Shown: positions 1-7,214, numbered from the stretch's first letter. The stretch: 10,624 nucleotides of DNA from UCB3 sp964415605 (GCA_964415605.1 CAYQBA010000162.1:1-10624), one strand, 5' to 3'. Numbers and translations: made by a program. Notes: generated from the letters alone by a model not told the origin.

Positions 1-1
1 T

Positions 2-1447
2 GCCGCCGCCGCCGCCGCCCTCGCGCTCGCCGCCGCCCGCCAGCCGGCTGCCGCGCGCCTCGGCGACGTCGCGCTGTCGATCCAGGCCTTCCTCCCGGCG
101 GCGTGGCGCGCCGTCGCCCTCGCCGACCTCCCCGCCGCGCCGACAGCCCTGCCCGCGACCGAGACCGTCGCGGCCCCGGCGCCCACCGACACCCCGTCGC
201 CCGTCCCCACCGATCCCCCCACCCCCACCGACCCGCCCGAGCCCACCCCCACGCCCCGCGCCTGCCCGCCGCTCGCCGAGCGCGTGACCGTCGCCTCGTC
301 CGACGTCGGGGCGCCGATGCGCGCCAACGACGAGTACTTCCCGGTCGTCGTGGCCCCGCGCGCCGGCGGCGGCTCGCTGGTGGCGTGGCGCGAGCAGCGC
401 GCCGCCACCGTCCGCGTCGGCCGGTTCGACGCCGCCGGCCGCCTCGCCGGCACGCCGCTGGCGTTCCCGGCCGAGGAGGTGCATGCCCTCGTCGCGCACG
501 ACGACGGCGGCGCGCTGGTCGTCGTCGACAACGACCCCGACATCTACAGCCCGAAGTACTGCCGCGGCCCGTCGACGCCCGACAAAGCCCTGTGCGCCAA
601 GCTCGACGTGTGGCGGTTCGGCGACGACGGCCGGACCCGGTGGCGCACCACCGTCACCGACAAGACCAACGTCGACAAGGACGGCGCCCACTTCATCTGG
701 TGGTACCAGCGCACCGCCCGCCTCGCGTGGACCGGCGCCGAGTACCTCGTCTACTACCGCGCCGCCGACTCGTCGCCGCGTCCCGGCGTGCCGCGAGAGA
801 TCGACATCCACACCGGCGACGCCTTCGCCTTCGTCGGCGCCGACGGCGAGCGCGGCCGCGAGCGGCGCACGTCGGGCTGCAGCCATAGCTGGGCCGTGCG
901 GCTGGCCTTCAACGGCCGCTTCGGATCGGCGTGCCACGGCGACGCCTACCCCAACGCCTTCCACGTCATCGTCGCCGAGCGCGGCCGCCGCCTCGGGGCC
1001 AGCACCCTCCACGCCAACCTCGACCCCACCAAGCGCGCGCTCGGCGGCCTCGTGCCGACCGCCGAGGGCTTCTGGCTCCTCCACATGGCCCAGGCGGCCC
1101 GGATGGAGCTCCACCTCGCCTTCTTCGACAACGCCGGCAAGGTGACGCGCGACACGACCGTCGCGGAAGCCGTCGATCTCGAGACGGCCTACCCGTTCCG
1201 CGCCTACCTGGCCGAGTACGGCGCGGACGGCATGCTCGCCGGCTGGATGAGCGCCGGCAAGCTGCAGCTCGCCGTCTTGAGCCGCGCGACCGGCGCGCTC
1301 CTCGAGGGCCCCGTCGGCGTCGACGCCCGGATCGACAAGTGGGTCGAGCTCGTGCCCTATCCCAACGGCGACGTGGGCTGGGCGTGGAACCCCGGCGGGA
1401 CGGCCAGGCTCGACCTGGCGCGCGTGGCGGCGTGCGGAGGCGGCTGA
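2..1447 (+). CDS. Secreted Pro/Thr-linker protein with a repetitive propeller-like domain (5' partial)
   Basis: The frame is open from the first bases of the window to the TGA at 1445-1447 (481 residues visible), so the true start is upstream and the GTG at 284 is internal. Residues 1-18 are an Ala/Leu-rich run that looks like the hydrophobic core of a signal peptide. Residues 59-86 form a Pro/Thr/Asp-rich linker, so the protein is probably exported. From about residue 90 the chain has short beta-rich units with recurring patterns of the type 'hydrophobic strand, Asp/Gly turn, hydrophobic strand' (for example around VVVAPRAGGGSLVAWRE and GKLQLAVLSRATG), as in beta-propellers. A distinctive stretch has G292-C-S-H-S and C311-H-G-D-A-Y-P; C293 and C311 could form a disulfide. 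I do not recognise a named family or an enzymatic motif. It converges on the toxin gene at 1511 with a 63-base gap. Coding status is secure; function is unknown. Confidence 0.8.
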   Translation, partial: AAAAAALALAAARQPAAARLGDVALSIQAFLPAAWRAVALADLPAAPTALPATETVAAPAPTDTPSPVPTDPPTPTDPPEPTPTPRACPPLAERVTVASSDVGAPMRANDEYFPVVVAPRAGGGSLVAWREQRAATVRVGRFDAAGRLAGTPLAFPAEEVHALVAHDDGGALVVVDNDPDIYSPKYCRGPSTPDKALCAKLDVWRFGDDGRTRWRTTVTDKTNVDKDGAHFIWWYQRTARLAWTGAEYLVYYRAADSSPRPGVPREIDIHTGDAFAFVGADGERGRERRTSGCSHSWAVRLAFNGRFGSACHGDAYPNAFHVIVAERGRRLGASTLHANLDPTKRALGGLVPTAEGFWLLHMAQAARMELHLAFFDNAGKVTRDTTVAEAVDLETAYPFRAYLAEYGADGMLAGWMSAGKLQLAVLSRATGALLEGPVGVDARIDKWVELVPYPNGDVGWAWNPGGTARLDLARVAACGGG

Positions 1448-1510
1448 GACGGCGGTAAGAGCTGCGCGGATTCCAGTGGTCTGCGCCATTCGCGTGTGGC
1501 GCCTGCCACG

Positions 1511-1906
1511 TCAGGCATCCGCCAGGTCGACCGTGTCGCCAGGGAATCGGCGGAGCAAAGCCCGATCGCTGGTCAGCACCTTGATCCCGAGGCGCCGCGC
1601 GAGCGCCACGTACTCGCAGTCGTAGGCCGAGGCTCCCGATTCGAGCGCCAGTGCCAACACTTCCGCCGAGTCGACGTCGAACTCCGCGTCCATCATGTTC
1701 CGTTCCGCCTCTGCCATGATGGCCTCGGCTTCGGGAAGCGCGACGTGCCCGCCGCGCAGGTAGGTCGCCAGCACGTTGCGCAGCTCGCTGCGCCACAGGT
1801 AGGGGGCGACCCAGTCGGGGTCGGCGAGCAGCGATCTCCGCGCCGCCGCCGTCTGCGCTCCGGGCAGATAGAGATAGGCGATGACGTTCGTGTCGACGAC
1901 GACCAT
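1511..1906 (-). CDS. vapC: VapC-type PIN-domain ribonuclease toxin
   Basis: A 131-residue protein, the usual length for a VapC toxin. The PIN-domain acidic residues are in order: D5 in VVVDTNVIAYL, E41 in WRSELRN, D96 in AYDCEYVALA and D114 in VLTSDRALL. In the family these coordinate Mg2+/Mn2+ for single-strand RNA cleavage, typically of tRNA or rRNA. The start is the ATG at 1906-1904, chosen because it directly precedes the first beta strand with the catalytic Asp and lies one base after the antitoxin TGA (TGAGATG on the minus strand). That arrangement implies translational coupling. The open frame extends further upstream, but those residues overlap the antitoxin gene and do not resemble a PIN N-terminus. 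It is expressed with the antitoxin at 1908-2153. All four acidic positions are present, so the toxin is probably intact; the RNA target cannot be read from sequence. Confidence 0.93.
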   Translation of the reverse strand: MVVVDTNVIAYLYLPGAQTAAARRSLLADPDWVAPYLWRSELRNVLATYLRGGHVALPEAEAIMAEAERNMMDAEFDVDSAEVLALALESGASAYDCEYVALARRLGIKVLTSDRALLRRFPGDTVDLADA

Positions 1907-1907
1907 C

Positions 1908-2153
1908 TCAAGCGCGGCCGGACCGCTTGGCACGGCGCAGCTCCGCGTCGGTGACCGGCGGCATCGCCAGCCGCGCGCGCAACGCATCGGCGCGCGCCAG
2001 GACGGCCGCGGCATCGCCGCGGCGGCCGGCCGCGACCTGCCGTTCGAGACATACGATGATCTGACTGTTGATGCTCCGCCGCTCCTCGGCGGCAAGCCGC
2101 TTCAGGCGTTCGTAGAGATCGTCGGGAATCCCCTTCACGGTGATGGTGGCCAT
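1908..2153 (-). CDS. vapB: Ribbon-helix-helix antitoxin (FitA/Arc-like), partner of the PIN toxin
   Basis: An 81-residue protein. Residues 3-10 (TITVKGIP) form the DNA-binding beta strand, residues 11-24 (DDLYERLKRLAAEE) the first helix, and residues 25-42 (RRSINSQIIVCLERQVAA) the turn and second helix. This is the ribbon-helix-helix fold of the FitA/Arc class, which dimerises, binds an operator and also inhibits the toxin through its C-terminal tail. The C-terminal half (about 45-81) is charged and Ala/Arg-rich, as expected for the toxin-wrapping region. The ATG at 2153 has a GAAGG ribosome-binding site at 2160-2164 with 6-base spacing on the minus strand. It is first in the operon; the toxin ATG follows its stop by one base. 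A perfect inverted repeat covering its promoter is the likely autoregulatory site. The family call is strong; the exact subfamily name is less certain. Confidence 0.92.
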   Translation of the reverse strand: MATITVKGIPDDLYERLKRLAAEERRSINSQIIVCLERQVAAGRRGDAAAVLARADALRARLAMPPVTDAELRRAKRSGRA

Positions 2154-2171
2154 GACGTACCTTCAAATGGA

Positions 2172-2204
2172 AGTGGTATGGTTGCGTTGTGCAACCATAC
2201 CACT
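2172..2204. promoter_or_regulatory. Perfect 14-bp inverted repeat, probable antitoxin operator
   Basis: AGTGGTATGGTTGC (2172-2185) and GCAACCATACCACT (2191-2204) are exact reverse complements separated by 5 bases. The repeat lies 19 bases upstream of the antitoxin ATG and covers the -10 box and probable start site. Ribbon-helix-helix antitoxins normally repress their own operon by binding such palindromes as dimers or tetramers. The block is markedly more AT-rich than its surroundings. If transcribed it would also form an RNA hairpin, so a transcription-attenuation role is a less likely alternative. Confidence 0.8.
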
Positions 2205-2223
2205 CACCCGCCGACGACGGCAA
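2194..2223 (-). promoter_or_regulatory. Promoter of the ribbon-helix-helix/PIN toxin-antitoxin operon
   Basis: On the minus strand TTGCCG (2223-2218) is a -35 candidate, followed by an 18-base spacer and TATGGT (2199-2194) as -10. A TGG immediately before the -10 gives it an extended -10 (TGn) character. Transcription would start near 2187, giving a leader of roughly 33 bases to the ATG at 2153. The -10 lies inside the left arm (minus-strand sense) of the 14-bp inverted repeat, so bound antitoxin would block polymerase. This is a motif match by eye, not mapped. Confidence 0.6.
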
Positions 2224-2337
2224 CCCCATCCGGCGTCAGGACACCGTTCCGCACGCATGATCACTGCGACCCGCGTCTCCAGGCCTCGACCGCGACCTGC
2301 CTGGACCCGGGCTTCCCCTGGCTCAACGCACCCCGCC

Positions 2338-5300
2338 TCACGGCCGCCACTGCTCCGCATACGGCAGGTACACCGCCGCGCACGTCGGGCATGCCGGCGT
2401 GGCCGTCGGGCGCGGCGGCGTGGGCGTGGCCGTCGAGGGCCCCAGCCCTGGCGTCGGGCTGCCGACCACCTTGCACCGCGCGAGGGCTTCCGCGCCGATC
2501 GCTTCCGGCACGCGGGCCAGCGGCACCCCGGCCGCGATCGACAGCTCGTCGCCGACGGGCGCCGCGCGGCGGGTCACCGCCACGGCGCCCAGGCCCACCA
2601 GGTTGTGCGCCACGTCGTTGCCCGCGCCGAGGGTGGGGTGGACCCACGCCGTGGCCGACACGACCGCGCTGCCGTGGAAGCCGGCCGGCACGCCGGGCAG
2701 CGCCCCGAGATCCAGCGCGTCGACCGCGCCGGCGTCCAGCCGGCGGCACACGACGTCCGCCAGCCCGTTGGCGTCGTACAGCAGCACGGCCGCGTCGGTG
2801 ATGCCCGGGACGAGCGTCAGGTTGGCGATCACCAGCTCGCTCGTCGCGTCGGTGCCGGCGCCCGCCTTGCGGAGGCCCGGGATGACCACCGCCCCGACCC
2901 CAGCCGCGGCGCCGGCGTCGCCCGGCGACCGCGCCACGACCTCGCGCTCCGCGTAGAGCGTGTAGGCGCCGGCGGCCACCGTGGCGCTGCGCCACGGATC
3001 GCTGTAAGCGAACAGGTTGGCGACGGCCGCGATCGGGGCGGGCGCCCCCGACGGGTCGCCCGCGTACGGCTGGCTGACCACCCGCACGCTCCCCACCCGC
3101 CGCTCCGGGAGCGCGTTCTGGACCGGCACGAAGAACGTCTGCGACCCGGCGGCACAGATGTAGTCGTCGAGCGACTCGACCGGCGTGCCCTTCGCGTCGA
3201 GGAACGTGACGTGGACGTGCGCCGGGCGGGTGCGGCTGAGGTTCTGGACCTGGATGCCCGTGTCCCAGCCCGTGTCGCGGCTGAAGATCACCGGGCCGTA
3301 GGCCATCGTCCGGCCGCCGGCCGGCAGCGCCGCGCCGGCCGCGTCGTACGCCACGCCGGGCGACACGGCCCGGTACGTCGACCGCACGTCGCGCCCGAAG
3401 AGGTCGACCACGGCCGCCAGCGGCTGGGCGCTCGTCAGGCGGATGCTGCCCTGCCAGTCCCGGCTCACGCACGGGGCCGGGCTGCGGTTGGGGTCGATGG
3501 TGAGCACGGCGCCCGCGGCGATGGTCGCCACCGTGCACAACCGCTCGTCGCTGCAGGCGTCCTGCGCCATGGTCGCGATGCCGACCGTCGTCTCCTGGGA
3601 TCCCGCGTTCTGCACGTGGATGGCCGTGTGGAGCCCGGCCTTGTTGGCGTAGACCACCGGGATCACCGTCTCGTACATCCCCGTCACCGGGTCCGGCGCG
3701 CCGAGCTGGTGGCCGCCGACGGCGGGGTAGGCGGTGTCGACCCGCACGCCGGGGGACACGTCGGCCCGGCAGTCGCGCTGCACGTTTGCCACGATCGCGC
3801 TCCCGGCGGCCTTGTCGAGCGGCACGCCGGCGAAGTCGGCGCCGGCGTCGAAGGCCGCCTTGAAGCGACTGTAGGCGGCGCAGTCGCCGATCAGCGTGTT
3901 GGCCAGGGCCTTGCACAGGTAGTCGGCGGCGGGCTCGTCGCCGCCGACGGTCGCGCCGAGCGCGGAGAGCGGCGTCGCGTTGAAGCTGAAGACCACGGCG
4001 CTCCGCGTGCGAGGCCCCAGCGCGGACTGCGGGAAGTCCCAGCTGCCGCCCGGGCGGAGCAGACCGCCGCAGACGAACACCTCCGGCCCGCCGCATCCGC
4101 CGCCGGCGGCCGCCTGCCACGCCATGAGCAGCGGCCTGGCGGGCTCGGCGCCGATGTTCGTCACCGACACCGTGGTGCCGCACGCCAGCATGTCGCCCTC
4201 GTCGTGCAGCACCGGCACGTACACCGCGTCGCCCCGCGGCCGCGGCAGGTCGAGCGCCGCGGCGTCCGGATCGCGGTCGGCGCCGCACAGGCTGCGGCGC
4301 ATGATCCGCAGGTCCTCGCCGTCGACGGCGCCGTTCGCGTCGAGGTCGGCGCGCGGGTTCCAGCCGGGGCCGCCCGGGGTCGTGCCGCGCGCCGCGTCGA
4401 CGGCCTGGCGGTCGGCATCGTCGACCCGGCCGTCGGCGTTGACGTCGAACGGGTACTGCCCGGCGCGGCCGGCGACGGCCTGGGTGGCCGGCGCGCCGAT
4501 CACGGCGGCGCTCACCGTCAGCGGCTCGCGGCTGTGCAGCGCCACGCTGCCCGACCAGCCCGGCCCGACGCAGCGCGTGGCGTCGAGGTTGATGCTGCCG
4601 CGCGGCGGGAGGCTGACGGTGCAGATGCGATAGCGCAGGCAGTCGGCGAGGGCCTGGAAGTGCAGCCGCACCTCGGTGGGCCCGGCGCCGTCGTTGCGGA
4701 TCGCGAGGCGCGTCGTGCCGCCGGGGGCGTCGGCGAAGACCGGGACGACCGACTGCCAGTGGCCGAGGGCCGGCGGCGCCGCCGGCCGGGCTTCCCGCGC
4801 GCCGCACGGGTCGACCGGCAGGCCGGCGGCGTCGGGCCAGCGGGCGAGCGGGACGCCGATCGCGACCGCCGCCTCGTCGCCGGGGATGTCCTCGCCCCGG
4901 CGGGTCTCGGTGCGCGCCACCGCGACGGCGCCGAGGGCGACGCGGTGGCGGATGGGCTCCGGCTCGGCGCCGGGGGCGGGCGGCGTCGGCGACACGTGCC
5001 ACCATCCGAACTCCGACACGGGATGATGCCAGTACGTCGCCGACACCACGGCGCTGCCGCGGAAGCCATTGTGGATCGCGCCCATCCGCTGCGGGTCGAT
5101 GTACGCGGTCTGCCCGTCGCCGAGCCGCCGGCAGACCACGTTGACGAGGTCGTTCTGGTCGTACAGGAGCACCGCCACGTCGGTCCAGCCCAGGTCGGTG
5201 ACGAGGTTGGAGACCGCGATCTCGGTCGTGGGCTGCTCGGCGTCGAGATCCTTCCACACCGCGGGCAGGGCCACGATCGGGATGTCCGGCGCCGCCCCGG

Positions 5301-6873
5301 CGGCGCCCGCCGCCGCGCCCGCCGCCGCGTCGCCGGGCATGAGGTTGTAGGCCAAGAACTCGTCGACCGTCGAGCGGGCCGCGTCGCCGAGCTTCACGAG
5401 CATCGCGACCGCGGCGATGGGAGGCGCCGCCGTGCCGGGCGCCGTGATGTCGTCGGCGGACGCGTCCACCCGCACGCTGCCGACCCCTTCGCCACGCTGC
5501 GCGGCGGTCATCGCCAGGGTGAAAGCCTGGCTGTCGAGCGGGCACATGCGACCGCGCTGGGTGCTGATCGGGTTGCCCGCGGCGTCGAGGAACGTGACGC
5601 GGATCACCGCCACGTGGTCCGGGCTGAGGTTCTGCACGGTGATCTCCGCGTCCCAACCCGTGGCGGGGTCGAACACCAGCGGTCCGTGGAGGGTCCGCTG
5701 CGGCGCACCCTGGCCGCCCGCCGCGCCGGTCGCCGCCGGCGCGGCCGTCGCGGTGAACGTCGCCAACGTGTCCCACAAGTGCGTGTCGACGGCCGCGGCC
5801 AGCGGCGCGCTGCTGCGCAGCGTGACCGACCCGGCCCAGCTGTTGCCCACGCAGCCGACCAGCGCCCGTTCATCGACCACCACGCTCGCGCCGGGGTCGA
5901 TGTCCAGCGTCGTGCAGACGCGCCCGGCGCACGCCGTGGCGGCCTGGAGCCACAGGTCGACGTGCGCCGGCGCGGCGCCGGCGTTCTGGACGTAGAGGGC
6001 GCTTGCGCGGCCCCCGTAGTTCACGTGAATCGGCGCGGCGTGGTAACGGTACTCCCCCGACGGGCCGCTGGCGGCGCCCAACGCGGGCGATGCGATCCCC
6101 TCGTAAGCGCTGGTCGCTTCGCTGCCAGGTGTGAGGCTGCCGGGGCAGCGGCGGTGGACCTCGGCGGCCAGCGGGCTGCCGGCGGCGCGGTCCAGCGGCA
6201 GGTCGAAGGCGTTGCCACCGGCAGCGAATGCGGCGGCGAACGCGCCGTAGGCGGCGCAATCGCCCGCGAGCACGGCCGTGAGCCGTTCGCATGCGTAGTC
6301 CGCCGCCACCGTGTCGTCGCGGGTGCCCGGGATGGCCACGCCGATCTCGGACAGCGGCCGGGCCGTGAAGCTGTAGAGCACGCCGCTGCTGAACCCGGCT
6401 CCGGCTCCGGCGGCGGGGGTGAGCGGGAAGTCCCACGCGCTGCCCGGCTGCAGGAGACCGGAGCACCGCACGAGCGACGGCGCGACGCAAGACGGCCCGC
6501 CGCCGTCGGCCTGTGCCCACAGCACCAGCACGGCCTTGGTCGGACCGGGGCCGAGGCTCATGACGCTGACCCGGGTGATGCATCCCGGCCCGTCGCCCCC
6601 GCTGTCGGTCAGCCGCGGCAGGTAGACGCGGGGCGCCGGCGGCTGGGCGGGATCGGCGGCGGACCCGTCACCGATCGTCCCGGCCGGCACGCCGGCCGAA
6701 AGCCCGGCGGCGGCCCTGGGCGCGCCGCCGGGCAGGCCGAGCGCGGGGACCGCGGCCAGCCCGATGCCGGCGGCGAAGGCGAGGGCCGCGAGCCCCGCGG
6801 CACGGCACAGCAGGGATCCACCGCCCGTCGTGGCGGGGGACGGCTCCAACGAGGGTCGTTCAACGCGCGGCAT
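2338..6873 (-). CDS. Large secreted surface protein: duplicated beta-sandwich halves with a central type I dockerin-like domain
   Basis: A 1511-residue protein. The ATG at 6873 is chosen because GGAGG lies 6 bases upstream (6884-6880) and a signal-like hydrophobic stretch follows at residues 21-46; the frame runs 50 codons further up to 7023 without such support. Residues 82-680 and 883-1456 are related halves. Each starts with a V-Y-[LV]-P strand (V83, V884), then a 'WDFP' segment, then units built on 'VQN.G/VQNLS/.SNL' strands (residues 294, 410, 551 and 1084, 1206, 1346), ending in GVPLAR.P. Between the halves sit a fifth unit (about 700-800) and a dockerin-like EF-hand pair (807-864). Residues 1471-1494 are a Pro/Thr linker, and the tail is VYLPYAEQWRP. 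No transmembrane anchor, sortase motif or catalytic signature is visible. The units resemble CARDB/DUF11-type adhesive or scaffold modules. The likely role is a surface or matrix protein; the exact function is unknown. It is flanked by two toxin-antitoxin operons. Confidence 0.88.
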   Translation of the reverse strand: MPRVERPSLEPSPATTGGGSLLCRAAGLAALAFAAGIGLAAVPALGLPGGAPRAAAGLSAGVPAGTIGDGSAADPAQPPAPRVYLPRLTDSGGDGPGCITRVSVMSLGPGPTKAVLVLWAQADGGGPSCVAPSLVRCSGLLQPGSAWDFPLTPAAGAGAGFSSGVLYSFTARPLSEIGVAIPGTRDDTVAADYACERLTAVLAGDCAAYGAFAAAFAAGGNAFDLPLDRAAGSPLAAEVHRRCPGSLTPGSEATSAYEGIASPALGAASGPSGEYRYHAAPIHVNYGGRASALYVQNAGAAPAHVDLWLQAATACAGRVCTTLDIDPGASVVVDERALVGCVGNSWAGSVTLRSSAPLAAAVDTHLWDTLATFTATAAPAATGAAGGQGAPQRTLHGPLVFDPATGWDAEITVQNLSPDHVAVIRVTFLDAAGNPISTQRGRMCPLDSQAFTLAMTAAQRGEGVGSVRVDASADDITAPGTAAPPIAAVAMLVKLGDAARSTVDEFLAYNLMPGDAAAGAAAGAAGAAPDIPIVALPAVWKDLDAEQPTTEIAVSNLVTDLGWTDVAVLLYDQNDLVNVVCRRLGDGQTAYIDPQRMGAIHNGFRGSAVVSATYWHHPVSEFGWWHVSPTPPAPGAEPEPIRHRVALGAVAVARTETRRGEDIPGDEAAVAIGVPLARWPDAAGLPVDPCGAREARPAAPPALGHWQSVVPVFADAPGGTTRLAIRNDGAGPTEVRLHFQALADCLRYRICTVSLPPRGSINLDATRCVGPGWSGSVALHSREPLTVSAAVIGAPATQAVAGRAGQYPFDVNADGRVDDADRQAVDAARGTTPGGPGWNPRADLDANGAVDGEDLRIMRRSLCGADRDPDAAALDLPRPRGDAVYVPVLHDEGDMLACGTTVSVTNIGAEPARPLLMAWQAAAGGGCGGPEVFVCGGLLRPGGSWDFPQSALGPRTRSAVVFSFNATPLSALGATVGGDEPAADYLCKALANTLIGDCAAYSRFKAAFDAGADFAGVPLDKAAGSAIVANVQRDCRADVSPGVRVDTAYPAVGGHQLGAPDPVTGMYETVIPVVYANKAGLHTAIHVQNAGSQETTVGIATMAQDACSDERLCTVATIAAGAVLTIDPNRSPAPCVSRDWQGSIRLTSAQPLAAVVDLFGRDVRSTYRAVSPGVAYDAAGAALPAGGRTMAYGPVIFSRDTGWDTGIQVQNLSRTRPAHVHVTFLDAKGTPVESLDDYICAAGSQTFFVPVQNALPERRVGSVRVVSQPYAGDPSGAPAPIAAVANLFAYSDPWRSATVAAGAYTLYAEREVVARSPGDAGAAAGVGAVVIPGLRKAGAGTDATSELVIANLTLVPGITDAAVLLYDANGLADVVCRRLDAGAVDALDLGALPGVPAGFHGSAVVSATAWVHPTLGAGNDVAHNLVGLGAVAVTRRAAPVGDELSIAAGVPLARVPEAIGAEALARCKVVGSPTPGLGPSTATPTPPRPTATPACPTCAAVYLPYAEQWRP
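2506..4227 (-). repeat. Second half (B) of the internal duplication in the large surface protein
   Basis: Encodes residues 883-1456. It carries the same landmarks in the same order as half A: VYVP; CGGLLRPGGSWDFP; GDCAAY...GVPLDKAAGS; HVQNAG with C1107, C1113, C1135 and W1140-Q-G-S; GIQVQNLS...VTFLDAKGTP; ELVIANL...AAVLLYDAN..ADVVCRRL; GSAVVSATAWVHP; and GVPLARVP. Spacing between units matches half A to within about ten residues. Confidence 0.85.
4282..4455 (-). other. Type I dockerin-like EF-hand pair inside the large surface protein
   Basis: Residues 807-864. The first loop is D810-x-N812-x-D814-G-x-V817-x3-D821. The second is D843-x-D845-x-N847-G-x-V850-x3-D854. The loops are 33 residues apart, and each is followed by a short helix. 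This is the two-loop calcium-binding pattern of type I dockerins, which bind cohesin modules. No cohesin-like partner is recognised in this window. The central position, between two homologous halves, is unusual because dockerins are most often terminal. Confidence 0.85.
4834..6630 (-). repeat. First half (A) of the internal duplication in the large surface protein
   Basis: Encodes residues 82-680. Landmarks shared in order with half B are: VYLP; CSGLLQPGSAWDFP; a GDCAAY...DLPLDRAAGS segment; the YVQNAG unit with three Cys (C315, C320, C341) and W346-A-G-S; EITVQNLS...VTFLDAAGNP; EIAVSNL...VAVLLYDQN..VNVVCRRL; GSAVVSATYWHHP; and GVPLARWP. The similarity is clear at protein level, with many substitutions. 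Confidence 0.85.
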
Positions 6874-6879
6874 GTCGGG

Positions 6880-6884
6880 CCTCC
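6880..6884 (-). promoter_or_regulatory. Ribosome-binding site that fixes the start of the large surface protein
   Basis: GGAGG on the minus strand, 6 bases before the ATG at 6873. It favours this start over the in-frame ATG codons at 7023 and 7014. It also places a charged N-region directly before the hydrophobic signal segment. Confidence 0.7.
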
Positions 6885-7155
6885 GGGATGGATCGTGATC
6901 GGCAGGTGAGACGGATGCGACCGTGGTCTTGAGCACGTGCGCCGCGGTTGGCGCGACACCGGCCACAGGGCCCCGTCCGACGGTTGAGACGAGTTTACGG
7001 GGCGACCGTTGCATTTCCGTCACGGGGGTGGCGGTTCGCGCGCCCGGTTTCGAGATGCCCGGTCACGCCGGCCGGGCCTGACACCGCGGTGACGCGCACC
7101 TGGCGCGCGAGGACGGGCCGTGCGCGCCCGCCGTCGACACCGGATCGAGAGCCTC
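6885..7155. other. Intergenic region between the divergent surface-protein and Phd/PIN operon promoters
   Basis: No convincing gene was found here. On the minus strand TAAACT (6997-6992) is the best -10-like hexamer for the surface-protein gene, but no good -35 stands 16-18 bases upstream, so its promoter is unassigned. A 7-bp inverted repeat, GCCCCGT (6970-6976) with ACGGGGC (6997-7003), encloses this -10 candidate and could be a regulator site. GCCCGG (7057-7062) and CCGGGC (7072-7077) can form a small hairpin of unknown role. Confidence 0.4.
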
Positions 7156-7184
7156 TTGACGCAAGGGCGGTGGGTCGATATGAT
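7156..7184 (+). promoter_or_regulatory. Sigma-70-type promoter of the Phd/PIN toxin-antitoxin operon
   Basis: TTGACG (7156-7161), a 17-base spacer and TATGAT (7179-7184) match the -35/-10 consensus at five of six positions each. The start site would be near 7191, giving a leader of about 24 bases before the antitoxin ATG at 7215, with a purine-rich AAGGGAAG ribosome-binding region at 7201-7208. A short GTCA-GG-TGAC dyad (7188-7197) at the start site could be the half-site pair for autoregulation by the antitoxin; it is too short to be sure. Confidence 0.8.
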
Positions 7185-7214
7185 GATGTCAGGTGACCAC
7201 AAGGGAAGAAAGAG

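Noticed and set aside
2..19. Six tandem GCC triplets at the window start
   Set aside because: They encode alanines in the probable signal-peptide core. Short GCC runs are expected in this composition and do not amount to a separate repeat element.
103..888. Arg/Pro-rich open frame on the plus strand at the left end
   Set aside because: It overlaps the exported-protein gene in another frame and has only low-complexity Arg-rich sequence.
1496..1509. GTGGC-GCCT-GCCAC hairpin between the convergent first gene and the first toxin
   Set aside because: The stem is only 5 bp with no U-tract on either strand; too weak to call a terminator.
2279..2304. CCAGGC...GCCTGG inverted repeat downstream of the large gene
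   Set aside because: A 6-bp stem with a 14-base loop and no U-tract is common by chance at this GC content.
2261..5776. Second minus-strand open frame of 1171 codons overlapping the surface protein gene
   Set aside because: It is Arg/Gly-rich with no domain or start signal, and is a frame-shifted shadow of the duplicated protein.
2140..6909. Open frame of 1589 codons on the plus strand opposite the large surface protein gene
   Set aside because: The translation is Arg/His/Gly/Ala-rich, low in hydrophobic structure, and without domains. It mirrors the minus-strand gene, which has a signal peptide, a ribosome-binding site and duplicated domains. Long antisense frames are expected in such GC-rich coding DNA.
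6874..7023. N-terminal extension of the large protein to the ATG at 7023
   Set aside because: It would put 50 extra residues before the signal sequence and has no better ribosome-binding site than the GGAGG before 6873.
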